The position numbers were made by a program, and so were the translations under genes. From Modestobacter lapidis (GTDB lineage Bacteria; Actinomycetota; Actinomycetes; Mycobacteriales; Geodermatophilaceae), in contig JABAKE010000006.1 in NCBI GenBank assembly GCA_019779905.1, forward strand, positions 172,380 to 236,379: a DNA stretch of 64,000 bases. The letters are read 5' to 3'. A model generated the notes under the pieces. It searched no databases. It had not been told where the DNA came from and was given only the letters and a program-made list of their open reading frames with translations. Below, in pieces: positions 8,214-17,227 of the stretch (its first letter is position 1; the number at the start of each line of letters is the position of its first letter).

Positions 8214-8561
8214 TCAGCGGCGGGCCAGCCGGCGCACGCCGGGAGAGTAGGGCAGCGAGTAGTGCGCGAACACCTCCGGCTCGTGCTCGGCGGTCAGCTC
8301 GCCGTCGGTGTCGATCGACGGGGCGTTCTTCGCGAGATCCTTGCCCACGGTGACGCGCAGGTGGTCGGGGGCCACCGTCGCACCGGTCAGCGGCACGAAG
8401 GTCAGCTTGTGCCGGCCGATGAAACCCGTGGTCACCGTGGCGAAGAAGGGCTGGTCGGTGGCGGTGTCGACGTAGACGGACTCGAGGGTCCCGATCTTGG
8501 CGCCCTCCGGGTCGATCACGTTCAGCGTGCGCCAGTCGCGGATGTTCTCGGCCGGGAACAC
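8214..8561 (-). CDS. PRC-barrel domain protein
   Basis: 115 aa. The N-terminal half is a PRC-barrel-like fold (ENIRDWRTLNVIDPEGAKIG, then ESVYVDTATDQPFFATV), the small beta-barrel found in photosynthetic reaction centres and in RimM. A C-terminal part ends with DGELTAEHEPEVFAHYSLPY, as in many actinobacterial stress-related PRC proteins. GTG start at 8559-8561 with GAGGAGG about 6 nt upstream. Convergent with the NYN gene. The role is unknown; a general-stress protein is plausible. Confidence 0.75.
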   Translation of the reverse strand: MFPAENIRDWRTLNVIDPEGAKIGTLESVYVDTATDQPFFATVTTGFIGRHKLTFVPLTGATVAPDHLRVTVGKDLAKNAPSIDTDGELTAEHEPEVFAHYSLPYSPGVRRLARR

Positions 8562-8632
8562 AGGGCCTCCTCGGGGTCGTGGGCAACTGCCCTGCCCGTG
8601 CCCGCACGGGGAGGGCGGCAACCCTGGCGGCG

Positions 8633-9076
8633 GTGAGCCGGGCGCAGCCCGCGGAGCCGATCCCGGCCGAGTTGGTGGTGATGGTCGGCCTGCCGGGGTC
8701 GGGCAAGTCGACCTGGGTGGCCGCGCACCTGCCCGGCCACACCGTGGTGAGCAAGGACCACTGGCCGCGGGCGCGGCACCGGGAGGCGCGTCAGCGCCGG
8801 GTGGTCACCGCGCTGCTGGCCGACGGGGTGGCCGTCGTCGTGGACAACACCAGTCCGTCACCGGCCGAGCGGGCGCCGCTGGTCGAGCTGGCGCGGACCG
8901 CCGGGGTGCCGGTCCGGGCGGTCTTCCTCGACGTGCCGGTGGACACCTGCCGCGAGCGCAACGACCGGCGCACCGGGCGCGCCCGGGTCCCGCTGGTGGG
9001 CCTGTACGCCGCGGCCGGGCGACTGGTCCCGCCGAGCGCGGACGAGGGTTTCGACCGGGTCGACGTGCTGCGCTGA
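8633..9076 (+). CDS. P-loop NTPase / polynucleotide-kinase-like protein
   Basis: 147 aa. A Walker A motif GLPGSGKST (about residues 20-28), followed by VVSKDHWPRARHREARQ, a buried strand VAVVVDNTSPS and FLDVPVDTCRERNDRR (lid Arg), matches the AAA_33/zeta-toxin-like small-molecule or polynucleotide kinase family. Substrate unknown. The GTG at 8633 gives the family's usual N-terminus; an upstream ATG at 8579 would add 18 non-homologous residues overlapping the divergent promoter. Divergent from the PRC-barrel gene. Confidence 0.72.
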   Translation: MSRAQPAEPIPAELVVMVGLPGSGKSTWVAAHLPGHTVVSKDHWPRARHREARQRRVVTALLADGVAVVVDNTSPSPAERAPLVELARTAGVPVRAVFLDVPVDTCRERNDRRTGRARVPLVGLYAAAGRLVPPSADEGFDRVDVLR

Positions 9077-9086
9077 GCCGGGCTGG

Positions 9087-9566
9087 TCAGTCGTTGGCCG
9101 ACGAGCTGCGTGGGCGCGGGACCGACGCGACCTCGAGGCCGGAGGGCAGCCGCGCCCACACGTCCTTGCGGCCCGGCCCGCCGGCCCAGCCGTAGTCGAG
9201 GGACAGCTGCGCCACCATCGGCAGCCCCATGCCCCCGAACGCCGGGTCCCGGTCGACCGCGGGACGGGGCGGGGACTCGGGTGCCTCGTCGCTGAGCACG
9301 ATCAACCAGCACGCCGCGTTGGTGACGATGACCGCCTGCACGTCGCCGCCGCCGTGCCGCAGCGCGTTGGAGGACAGCTCCTCGAACACCAGCAGCAGCC
9401 CCTCGCGGGCGTCCTCGGTCGACCGCGCGGCCAAGGAGGGATGCGCCAGACGGGCCCGCAGGTCCATCCGCACCCGGGAGGCGTCGTGCACCGTGGGCAA
9501 CGCCCATCGCCACTCGTCACCCCGCTCGGCGGGGACCGGCGCCGACGGCCAGACCAGTCCACTCAC
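9087..9566 (-). CDS. RsbW-like anti-sigma factor ATPase (HATPase_c)
   Basis: 159 aa single-domain GHKL ATPase. The N box is LLLVFEELSSNALRHGGG, with the conserved Glu and Asn. The G1 box is PAFGGMGLPMVAQL, after VIVTNAACWLIVLSDEAP. Such stand-alone ATPases are anti-sigma or STAS-phosphorylating serine kinases in partner-switching systems. GTG at 9564-9566 has GAGGGGG upstream. No sigma or STAS gene is adjacent, so its partners are encoded elsewhere; the window's PP2C proteins are candidates for the same network. Confidence 0.82.
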   Translation of the reverse strand: MSGLVWPSAPVPAERGDEWRWALPTVHDASRVRMDLRARLAHPSLAARSTEDAREGLLLVFEELSSNALRHGGGDVQAVIVTNAACWLIVLSDEAPESPPRPAVDRDPAFGGMGLPMVAQLSLDYGWAGGPGRKDVWARLPSGLEVASVPRPRSSSAND

Positions 9567-9868
9567 TGTGCGCCCCCTCAGGCGGCGGTGTCTCCGCCGG
9601 CCCCCATCGTGGCGGACGCGGTAGTTCCGTGCAGCGTGTGGGGGGTCGGCCGGGCGCCCCGGGAAGGGAGCCGCCCCCGCCGGGCAGACCGTCACGATCT
9701 TGCAACCTGCGTGCGCTCGCCGCCTGGGTGCCGGCTGTGACACCGTGGACCGCGATCGGGCGGGGCTGCCACGCGTGCACCCCCGTCCTGGGCGGCGGCG
9801 GATCCGCAGCCCTGCGCGGCCAGGAATGACGACCAGGATGCCGGCGAGGGTGCGGAGAGGAACAGCGG
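9567..9868. other. Intergenic region between the RsbW-like gene and the osmoprotectant transporter
   Basis: 302 bp with no convincing gene. Short frames (for example 9629-9829) have no homology I recognise. It must hold the promoter of the importer operon. The clearest signal is the Shine-Dalgarno GGAGAGG before the ATG at 9869. Confidence 0.5.
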
Positions 9869-10510
9869 ATGTGGGACTTCGTCGTCGACCGACGTGAGCT
9901 GATCGCCTTCCAGGCGGTCCAGCACGTCAGCCTGGTCGTGCAGTGCGTGCTGCTCGCCACCGTCATCGCGATCGGGCTGGCCGTCCTCGCCTACCGCAGC
10001 CCTAAGGTCACCGGCCTGGCCAACGGGATCTCGGCGATCGGTCTCACGATCCCGTCGTTCGCGCTGCTGGGCATCCTGCTGGCGCCCTTCGGCTTCGGGA
10101 TCACCCCGGCGGTCATCGCGGTGACCTTCTACGCGGTGCTGCCGGTGCTCCGCAACGCCGTCGTCGGCCTGGCCGGTGTCGACCAGTCGCTGGTCGAGTC
10201 CGCCCGCGGGATCGGGATGAGCCGGGCGGCCACCCTGCTGCGGATCGAGCTCCCCCTGGCGTGGCCGGTGATCCTGGCCGGCATCCGGGTCTCCACCCAG
10301 ATGGTGATGGGCATCGCCGCCATCGCCGCCTACGTGCTCGGGCCCGGCCTGGGCGGTCTCATCTTCTCCGGGCTCTCCCGGCTCGGCGGCGCCAATGCGC
10401 TGAACGCCACGCTCGTCGGCACCATCGCGATCGTCCTGCTCGCCCTCGTCCTGGACGTGGTGCTGCTGCTGGTCGGTCGCCTGACCACCTCGAAGGGCAT
10501 CCGTGTCTGA
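9869..10510 (+). CDS. Glycine betaine/carnitine/choline ABC transporter permease (OpuCB/ProW-like)
   Basis: 213 aa with five to six membrane helices and the BPD_transp_1 signature around residues 90-125 (VITPAV...FYAVLPVLRNAVVGLAGVD, then ESARGIGMSRAATLLRIELP, the EAA loop that contacts the ATPase). Permease of a quaternary-ammonium osmoprotectant importer with the next three genes. Strong Shine-Dalgarno GGAGAGG. Its stop overlaps the start of the ATPase gene by 8 bp. Confidence 0.88.
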   Translation: MWDFVVDRRELIAFQAVQHVSLVVQCVLLATVIAIGLAVLAYRSPKVTGLANGISAIGLTIPSFALLGILLAPFGFGITPAVIAVTFYAVLPVLRNAVVGLAGVDQSLVESARGIGMSRAATLLRIELPLAWPVILAGIRVSTQMVMGIAAIAAYVLGPGLGGLIFSGLSRLGGANALNATLVGTIAIVLLALVLDVVLLLVGRLTTSKGIRV

Positions 10511-11696
10511 GACCACTGTCAGCCAGCAATCCGGACCCATCGGCGAGGGGGTGACCGCCCGCCAGGTCAGCGGCGTGTCCATCCGGCTGGCGGGCGTCAC
10601 GAAGCGCTATCCCGGCCAGCCGGCGCCGGCCGTGGACGCGGTCGACCTGGAGATCCCGGCCGGTGAGACGGTGATGTTCGTCGGCCCGTCCGGGTGCGGG
10701 AAGACCACCCTGCTGAAGATGCTCAACCGGCTCATCGAGCCCAGCGGCGGAAAGATCTTCCTCGGTGACGAGGACGTCACCGGGCAGGACCCCGACCAGC
10801 TGCGCCGGCGGATCGGTTACGTCATCCAGGCCGGCGGGCTCTTCCCGCACATGACCGTGGCCGCCAACATCGGCCTGGTCCCGCGGATGCTCAAGTGGGA
10901 CAAGGAGCGGGTCACCGCCCGGATCGAGGAGCTGCTGGAGCTGGTGGGCCTGGACCCGGCCGTGTACCGGGACCGGTATCCCCGGGAGCTGTCCGGGGGG
11001 CAGCAGCAGCGGGTCGGGGTCGCGCGGGCGCTGGCCGCGGACCCGCCGGTGCTGCTCATGGACGAGCCGTTCGGTGCGGTCGACCCGATCACCCGCCAGC
11101 GGCTGCAGGACGAGCTGCTGCGCATCCAGGAGGAGCTGGGCAAGACGATCGTGTTCGTCACGCACGACTTCGACGAGGCGGTGAAGCTCGGCGACAAGAT
11201 CGTGGTGTTCGACGTCGGCGCCCGGGTGGTGCAGTACGACACCCCGGAGGCGATCCTGGCCGATCCGGCCGACGAGTACGTCGCGGACTTCGTCGGCGCC
11301 GGTGCCGCGCTCAAGCAGTTGAGCCTGACCCGGGTCCACGACGTCCAGCTCCGGCCGGTGACCACGGCGTCGGTGGGGGACGCCACGGCCGAGGTGGTCG
11401 CCCGGGCCCGCGCCGCGGGGGACGACTACGTCGTCGTGCTCGACCGGCGCGGTCGGCCGATCAGCTGGCCGTCGCTGCCCGAGCTGGAGCGGGTGCCGGC
11501 CGTGCCGGGCACCGTCGACGAGAAGCTGCCGGTGGTCGGGCACGGCTCGACCCTCAACGACGCGCTGGACACCATGCTGGCGGCCAGCCAGGGCGGTGCC
11601 GTCGTCATCGGCCGCCGGGACAGCCTCGCCGGGGTGGTGGTGATCGAGACGATCATGGAGGCCATCCAGCGCACCCGGCAGGGGGCGTCGGAATGA
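10503..11696 (+). CDS. Osmoprotectant ABC transporter ATP-binding protein (OpuCA/ProV-like)
   Basis: 397 aa. The ATPase domain (about 25-260) has Walker A GPSGCGKTT, a Q-loop region (IGYVIQAGGLFPHMTV), signature LSGGQQQRVGVARAL, Walker B LLMDEPFGAVD and switch His in VFVTHDFDEA. A C-terminal extension of about 130 residues matches the position of the tandem CBS domains that sense ionic strength in OpuA/OpuC, though the sequence is diverged. GTG start inside the end of the permease gene; the stop overlaps the next start (ATGA), so the operon is tightly coupled. Confidence 0.9.
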   Translation: MSETTVSQQSGPIGEGVTARQVSGVSIRLAGVTKRYPGQPAPAVDAVDLEIPAGETVMFVGPSGCGKTTLLKMLNRLIEPSGGKIFLGDEDVTGQDPDQLRRRIGYVIQAGGLFPHMTVAANIGLVPRMLKWDKERVTARIEELLELVGLDPAVYRDRYPRELSGGQQQRVGVARALAADPPVLLMDEPFGAVDPITRQRLQDELLRIQEELGKTIVFVTHDFDEAVKLGDKIVVFDVGARVVQYDTPEAILADPADEYVADFVGAGAALKQLSLTRVHDVQLRPVTTASVGDATAEVVARARAAGDDYVVVLDRRGRPISWPSLPELERVPAVPGTVDEKLPVVGHGSTLNDALDTMLAASQGGAVVIGRRDSLAGVVVIETIMEAIQRTRQGASE

Positions 11697-12493
11697 CGGT
11701 CGACACCGGGCGATCGCAGGCGCCGTCGACCGCGGCGGAGGACGAGCGCGACACCGCCCCGCCACGGAAGGGCGGCGGTTGGCGGGCCCTGGCGGTGCAG
11801 CCGACCCTGGTCGTCCTCGGGGTGGTCGCCTTCCTCGTCTGGCGGTCCACCACCACGCTGAGCGAGACCGAGGCGCGGCAGCTGGGCTGGACCGTGCTGG
11901 CCAACAGCGTCCGCGAGCACCTGTACCTCACCTTCGCGGCGGCGGTCATCGTGCTGGCCATCGCCGTCCCGCTGGGCATCGCGCTGACCCGCGCGCGGCT
12001 GCGCCGGTTCACCCCCGCGGTGATCGGGGTGGCCAACGTCGGGCAGGCGGCACCGGCGATCGGGTTGTTCGTGCTGCTGGCCACCTGGCTGGGCTTCGGG
12101 TTCCGCACCACGGTGATCGCGCTGGTGCTCTACGCCGCCCTCCCCGTGCTGCGCAACACCATGGTCGGCATCCAGGGGGTGGACAACCGGCTGGTCGAGG
12201 CCGGCCGCGGGATGGGGATGAGCGCGTTCGCCGTGCTGATGCGGGTCGAGCTGCCGCTGGCCGTGCCGGTGATGCTGGCCGGGGTGCGCACCGCGCTGGT
12301 GCTGCTGGTCGGCACCGCGACGCTGGCCACCTTCATCAGCGGTGGCGGGCTGGGCGTGCTGATCAACACCGGCATCACCCTCTCGCTGAACTCGCTGCTC
12401 ATCGGCGGCGCGGTGCTGGTCGCGCTGCTGGCGCTGGCCGTCGACTGGCTCGGCCGCGTGGTCGAGCACGTCGCCCGACCGAAGGGACTCTGA
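11693..12493 (+). CDS. Osmoprotectant ABC transporter permease (OpuCD/ProW-like)
   Basis: 266 aa. An N-terminal hydrophilic segment of about 30 residues precedes about six membrane helices. The EAA loop is VEAGRGMGMSAFAVLMRVELP, matching the sister permease. Starts at ATG 11693 within ATGA shared with the ATPase stop. Forms the second half of the translocation pore. Confidence 0.88.
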   Translation: MTVDTGRSQAPSTAAEDERDTAPPRKGGGWRALAVQPTLVVLGVVAFLVWRSTTTLSETEARQLGWTVLANSVREHLYLTFAAAVIVLAIAVPLGIALTRARLRRFTPAVIGVANVGQAAPAIGLFVLLATWLGFGFRTTVIALVLYAALPVLRNTMVGIQGVDNRLVEAGRGMGMSAFAVLMRVELPLAVPVMLAGVRTALVLLVGTATLATFISGGGLGVLINTGITLSLNSLLIGGAVLVALLALAVDWLGRVVEHVARPKGL

Positions 12494-12494
12494 C

Positions 12495-13484
12495 GTGCCC
12501 TCCCCCAGGAAGCTCGCCGCCGCGCTGGCGGCCACGGGCGTGCTGCTCACCGGCTGCGGCCTGGAGAGCGCCAACACGTTCGTCCCGGAGGCCCAGCCCG
12601 CCGCGATCGAACCGCTGCCGGAGGCCGACGGCGCGGAGATCTCGGTGGGCACCAAGAACTTCACCGAGGCCCTGATCCTCGGCAAGATCGCGGTCATCGG
12701 GCTGTCGGTCGCCGGCTTCGACGTGACCGACCGCAGCGGCATCCCCGGCGCCGCGCCCGCCCGGGCCGCCATGCTCAGCGGCAAGGTCGACGTGCAGTGG
12801 GAGTACACCGGCACCGGCTGGCTGAACTACCTGGGCATGTCCGAGGGCATCCCCGACCCGGTCGAGCAGTACGAGGCCGTGCGGGACGCCGATGCCGAGA
12901 ACGGGCTGACCTGGCTGCCGCCGGCGGAGATGAACAACACCTACGCCTTCGCCGTGCGCAGTGAGGCGGTCCCCGAGCTCGGTGGCATCAGCACGCTGTC
13001 GCAGATCGCGGCGCTGCCGGTCGAGGAGCGCACGTTCTGCGTGGAGTCGGAGTTCGCCACGCGCAGCGACGGGTTCGAGCCGATGCTCGAGGCCTACGGC
13101 ATCCCGCTGGGTGACCCCCAGGGCGTGCCGCGGGACAAGGTGAGCGTCCTGGACACCGGTGCGGTGTACACGGCCACCGACGCCGGGAGGTGCAACTTCG
13201 GCGAGGTCTTCACCACCGACGGCCGGATCGCCGCCCTCGATCTCACCGTGCTGGAGGACGACCTCGGGTACTTCCCGGCCTACAACGTGGCCCCCGTGGT
13301 GCGGACCCCGGTGCTGGAGGAGTACCCCGGCATCGCCGACGTGTTCGCCCAGATCACCCCGCTGATCACCGACGAGGTGATGATCGAGCTGAACAGCCGG
13401 GTGGACGTCGGCGGCGAGGAGCCGGCCGACGTCGCCTACGACTGGATGGTGTCCGAGGGCCTGGTGTCCCGGCCGGAGGTCTGA
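12495..13484 (+). CDS. Osmoprotectant substrate-binding lipoprotein (OpuCC/ProX-like)
   Basis: 329 aa. A lipoprotein signal ends in LLTGC (Cys about 22), so it is anchored outside the membrane. The mature part is an OpuAC-type binding domain: ISVGTKNFTEALILGKI, then GKVDVQWEYTGTGWLNYLG, typical of betaine/choline/carnitine binders. GTG start 1 nt after the permease stop, last gene of the operon. The exact substrate cannot be told from sequence alone. Confidence 0.9.
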   Translation: MPSPRKLAAALAATGVLLTGCGLESANTFVPEAQPAAIEPLPEADGAEISVGTKNFTEALILGKIAVIGLSVAGFDVTDRSGIPGAAPARAAMLSGKVDVQWEYTGTGWLNYLGMSEGIPDPVEQYEAVRDADAENGLTWLPPAEMNNTYAFAVRSEAVPELGGISTLSQIAALPVEERTFCVESEFATRSDGFEPMLEAYGIPLGDPQGVPRDKVSVLDTGAVYTATDAGRCNFGEVFTTDGRIAALDLTVLEDDLGYFPAYNVAPVVRTPVLEEYPGIADVFAQITPLITDEVMIELNSRVDVGGEEPADVAYDWMVSEGLVSRPEV

Positions 13485-14446
13485 GGGGCCCGGTCCGCCC
13501 CGCCCGCGAGGTCCACCAGCCGGCCGACCAGGAACCCGACCGCCGCCTCGCTGTCCACCTGCTCGGCGACCGCCACGGCGTCGGGAGCGGTGGAGGCCGC
13601 GCGCCGGTCGACCAGCGTCTGCCCGCGGCCGGCACCGGGGCCGGTGTCGACGACGACGTCGCGCAGCACGGTGCCAAGCGTCCCGGGGACGATCGCCTCG
13701 GTGAGCGCCAGCGCATCGTGGACCACGACACCGTCGGTGCCGTAGGCGGTGCGGGCGTGGTCCACGTACTGGCCGAGGAAGGCGGCCGCCTGCGCGGCGA
13801 CCGGCCCGGCGGCGGCGAACCGGGCGATGTCCGCGGCGGTCAGCACGGTGGGCAGCGTGACGTCCAGGCCGACCAGAACCGTGGGCAGACCGGCCCGGAG
13901 GACCACGGCCGCGGCCTCGGGATCGGCCCAGATGTTGAACTCGGCCGCGGCGGTGACGTTGCCCCCGCGGGTGGCCGACCCGCCCATCACGATCAGCCGC
14001 CCGATCCGGGCGGCGGCCCCGGGGTACACCGCCAGGAGCAGCGCGATGTTGGTGAGCGGGCCGATCGCGGCGACGGTCACCGGCTCCTCGCTGGTGGTCA
14101 GCAGGTCCGCGAGCGCCGTCACGGCCGGCCGCGGGTCGACGGCGGCCGGGGACGGCGGCAGGACCACGCCACCCAGCCCGGCGACGCCGTGCACGTGCCC
14201 GGCGCGCTCCGGCTGCGGCACCACCAGCGACGTGCCGGCCCCGGCGGCGACCGGCACGTCGCTGCGCCCGGCCAGGTGCAGCACCCGCAGCGCGTTCTCC
14301 GTGGTCTGTGCCAGCTCCACGTTGCCGTGCACCGTGGTGACCAGCCGGAGATCGACCTCGGGGCTGGCCAGGGCCAGCAGGATCGCGAGGGCGTCGTCGA
14401 TGCCGGGGTCGGTGTCGATCACGAGGGGAGTGCGCGTCCGGGTCAC
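13436..14446 (-). CDS. Nucleoside hydrolase (IunH/RihA family)
   Basis: 336 aa. The family-defining Ca-binding motif DTDPGIDDALAILLAL is at about residues 10-25. Further motifs are TTVHGNVELAQTTENALRVL, IGPLTNIALLL, the Asn/Trp region EFNIWADPEAAAVVL and the C-terminal His in GVVVHDALALTEAI. It hydrolyses the N-glycosidic bond of ribonucleosides in purine/pyrimidine salvage. GTG at 14444-14446 is chosen because the protein then begins just before the first strand; an ATG further upstream is possible. The last 16 codons overlap the convergent binding-protein gene by 49 bp. Confidence 0.85.
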   Translation of the reverse strand: MTRTRTPLVIDTDPGIDDALAILLALASPEVDLRLVTTVHGNVELAQTTENALRVLHLAGRSDVPVAAGAGTSLVVPQPERAGHVHGVAGLGGVVLPPSPAAVDPRPAVTALADLLTTSEEPVTVAAIGPLTNIALLLAVYPGAAARIGRLIVMGGSATRGGNVTAAAEFNIWADPEAAAVVLRAGLPTVLVGLDVTLPTVLTAADIARFAAAGPVAAQAAAFLGQYVDHARTAYGTDGVVVHDALALTEAIVPGTLGTVLRDVVVDTGPGAGRGQTLVDRRAASTAPDAVAVAEQVDSEAAVGFLVGRLVDLAGGADRAPQTSGRDTRPSDTIQS

Positions 14447-14733
14447 CGGGTCATCCCACCAGACCGGCCCGACACGCCGGGGTGTCGCGGGGGCGCCCGA
14501 GGTCATCGACCGCGCGCTCGGGGTCTGACCTGCGCTTTCGTCCCGGACTGTCGACAAGTGACCGTCCCGGGGGACGGCGACCGGCCCTCCTGGCGGGCCC
14601 GCACAACGGTTGGGTCACGCGCGCCGGCCGGGGTGTCCCGGATCGGGGTCCGACCGGCCCGCCGTCCGTAACTTCTTCCTTGCCCGCGGTCCCTTCCCCG
14701 GCCGCGGCAACTCTTCCCAGGAGGGAGCAGGAC

Positions 14734-15299
14734 ATGGCGCTCGACACCGCACCGCTCGACACCGTCGTCGGCCTCCTGGCGCATCCCGGAACGCTCCTGC
14801 GGCGGGCCGCGGCCTGGGGCGCCGACGCCGAGGGCGAGCGGCTGAGGACCTACTGCCTGGCGACGGCGGGAGCCCCGGCCGCCCCGCGCCGCCGGCCCGC
14901 CCCGCGCCCCGCACCCGTAGCGGCCCGGCGCCCCGCCATCCAGCGGGCCGACCCCGCGCTCGAGGCCGCCCTCGCCCGGGCGGTCGACCTCTCCGTCGAC
15001 CTGCTCACCACACCCACCCCGGCTGCCGGCACGCGTTCGCCGGTGCGGCAGCTGATGACCCGGCTGCGCACCGTCGCGCGGCGGGCCGGCGCCTGGGGCG
15101 CCGGGCCGGACGGCGAGCGGCTGGCGTGGAACCGCCCGGTACCGCCGCGGCGGTACCGGCTGACCCTGGTCGAGCTGCGCCACCGCGCTCCCGACGACGA
15201 CGCCCCGGTGTCCCGTCCGGAGCTGCCGAGCACGCCGGCCGTGCCGTCGCGGCGGTGGCGGGGTTCGTCGAGCAGCGCGCCACAGCCGGTGGTCCTTAG
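14734..15299 (+). CDS. Hypothetical protein with duplicated WGA-GER motif; probable frameshift near the 3' end
   Basis: It starts at ATG 14734 with a strong AGGAGGGAGC Shine-Dalgarno. The frame reads about 170 residues of Ala/Arg/Pro-rich protein with an internal duplication, LRRAAAWGADAEGERL near residue 20 and ARRAGAWGAGPDGERL near residue 117. I do not recognise a family. The original frame stays open to 15672, far into the next gene. The codon bias instead moves to the next frame near 15230-15270, which ends at TAG 15297-15299 just before the neighbour. I infer a one-base indel there; the given end assumes this shift, so the length is not a multiple of three. Confidence 0.45.
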
Positions 15300-15308
15300 G
15301 CTGGCTTC
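15297..15308 (+). promoter_or_regulatory. Leaderless promoter -10 element of the gamma-glutamyltransferase-like gene
   Basis: TAGGCT (15297-15302) is followed by 6 nt and the GTG start at 15309, with no Shine-Dalgarno sequence. Confidence 0.5.
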
Positions 15309-17126
15309 GTGTTCACGACGCGGCCGGAACTCGCCGGCACCTTCGGCATGGTCGCCGCCACGCACTGGCTCGCCAGCGCGGCGGGGATGGCGACCCTCGA
15401 GGCCGGGGGGAATGCCTTCGATGCGGCCGTCGCGGCAGGGTTCACCCTGCAGGTGGTCGAGCCCCACCTCAACGGCCCCGGCGGGGAGGTCCCGATCATC
15501 TTCGCCCGCGGAGGGCAGGGGCCAGGCGCGGGGGTCCCCGTCATCCTGTCCGGTCAGGGGGTCGCCCCCGCCGGCGCGAGCATCGAGGCCTTCACCGACC
15601 TCGGTCTCGGGCTGGTCCCCGGCACCGGTCTCCTCGCCGCGACCGTCCCCGGCTCCCTGGGAGCCTGGCTGACGCTGCTGCGGGACCACGGCACCCTGCC
15701 GCTGGACGCCGTCCTGCGCTTCGCCATCGAGTACGCCGAGTCCGGTCACCCGCTCCACCCACGGGTGTCCGCGACCGTCGCCTCGGTCTCCGAGCACTTC
15801 CGCACCCATTGGCCTACCTCGGCCGCCACCTGGCTCGCCCCCGACGGAGCACCCCCCGCCGCCGGTCGCCTGTTCCGCAACCCGGTCCTCGCCTCGACCT
15901 ACCGCCGCCTGCTCGACGCAGCGCGCGGTCCCACTCGAGAGGCATCGATCGACGCGGCACTCGCGGCCTGGTACACGGGGTTCGTCGCCGAGGCGATCGA
16001 CGAGTTCTGCCGGTACCCGGCGATGGACGACTCCGGTCGTCGCCACCGCGGGTTTCTGACCGGGCACGACTTGGCCAGCTGGACGGCGACGTACGAGCCG
16101 CCGGTCACGCTGGACTGGCAGGGGTGGACGCTCGCGAAGGCCGGGCCGTGGTCGCAGGGGCCGGCGTTGCTCCAGGCGCTCGCGCTGCTCGACGGCGTTC
16201 CCGCGGCCGGTCCGAACGCTCGGTACGCCTCCGCCGTCCCCGACGCCGCGCTCGTCCACGCGAGCGTCGAGGCGGTGAAGCTGGCGATGGCCGATCGTGA
16301 GGCCTGGTACGGGGACGACGCCGGGGTGCCGGTGGACGACCTCCTGTCCGCCGGGTACAGCACGGAACGGCGGGCGCTCATCGGCGACCGGGCCAGCAGG
16401 GAACTGCGGCCCGGCTCGCCCGGTGGGCGCCCGCCCAGGCTGCCGAGGTTCGTCACCGACGCCTCGGCCCGGGTGCACCCCGCACCCGGCACGCTCGCCG
16501 GCGTCGGCGAGCCCACCGTCGACGTCCGCGGCACCACCCGCGGCGACACCTGCCACGTCGACGTCGTCGACCGCTGGGGCAACATCGTCTCGGCCACCCC
16601 GTCCGGTGGCTGGCTGCAGAGCTCGCCGGTCATCCCGTCCCTGGGCTTCCCGCTGGGCACCCGGGCGCAGATGTTCTGGCTCGAGCCCGGCCTGCCCAAC
16701 TCGCTGGTGCCGCGCAAGCGGCCGCGCACCACCCTGACGCCGTCCCTCGCGCTGCGCGGCGGGGTCCCGGCGCTGGCGTTCGGCACCCCCGGCGGCGACC
16801 AGCAGGAGCAGTGGCAGCTGTGCTTCTGGCTGGCGCACACCGTGGGCGGGCTCGACCTGCAGGCGGCCATCGATGCGCCGGCCTGGCACACCACGGCCTT
16901 TCCGTCGTCCTTCCACCCCCGGGACAGCACGCCCGGTGAGGTGGTCGTGGAGTCCCGGATCGGCGAGCCGGTGATCTCGGACCTGCGCCGGCGCGGGCAC
17001 GACGTCACCGTCACCGACGCCTGGTCGCTGGGCCGGCTCTCGGCGGTGTCGCGCGATCCGGAGACCGGGGTGCTGGGCGCCGGGGCCAACCCGCGCGGGA
17101 TGCAGGGCTACGCGGCGGGGCGCTGA
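15309..17126 (+). CDS. Gamma-glutamyltransferase family protein (Ntn hydrolase)
   Basis: 605 aa. The large-subunit part shows MVAATHWLASAAGMATLEAGGNAFDAAVAAG and PHLNGPGGEVPII. The processing/catalytic Thr is most likely that of RGDTCHVDVVDRWGNIVSAT (about residue 413), equivalent to the TTH of classical GGT. The small-subunit part follows (LVPRKRPRTTLTPSLALRGG). No signal peptide is visible, unlike periplasmic GGTs, so it may act in the cytoplasm. The divergence around the catalytic Thr means the substrate may be another gamma-glutamyl or acyl amide. Leaderless GTG start. Confidence 0.85.
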   Translation: MFTTRPELAGTFGMVAATHWLASAAGMATLEAGGNAFDAAVAAGFTLQVVEPHLNGPGGEVPIIFARGGQGPGAGVPVILSGQGVAPAGASIEAFTDLGLGLVPGTGLLAATVPGSLGAWLTLLRDHGTLPLDAVLRFAIEYAESGHPLHPRVSATVASVSEHFRTHWPTSAATWLAPDGAPPAAGRLFRNPVLASTYRRLLDAARGPTREASIDAALAAWYTGFVAEAIDEFCRYPAMDDSGRRHRGFLTGHDLASWTATYEPPVTLDWQGWTLAKAGPWSQGPALLQALALLDGVPAAGPNARYASAVPDAALVHASVEAVKLAMADREAWYGDDAGVPVDDLLSAGYSTERRALIGDRASRELRPGSPGGRPPRLPRFVTDASARVHPAPGTLAGVGEPTVDVRGTTRGDTCHVDVVDRWGNIVSATPSGGWLQSSPVIPSLGFPLGTRAQMFWLEPGLPNSLVPRKRPRTTLTPSLALRGGVPALAFGTPGGDQQEQWQLCFWLAHTVGGLDLQAAIDAPAWHTTAFPSSFHPRDSTPGEVVVESRIGEPVISDLRRRGHDVTVTDAWSLGRLSAVSRDPETGVLGAGANPRGMQGYAAGR

Positions 17127-17227
17127 GCCGGTGGCCGGGCGCCCCGGCCCACCAGGCAGAATCGGGGACGACGAGTGCGGGCAGTCACCCGCCCATCGCG
17201 CAGGCGGGGGAGAGGCGGGCACCGATC

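Noticed and set aside
9629..9829. 66-codon frame upstream of the osmoprotectant operon
   Set aside because: No Shine-Dalgarno, no similarity, and composition like non-coding high-GC DNA.
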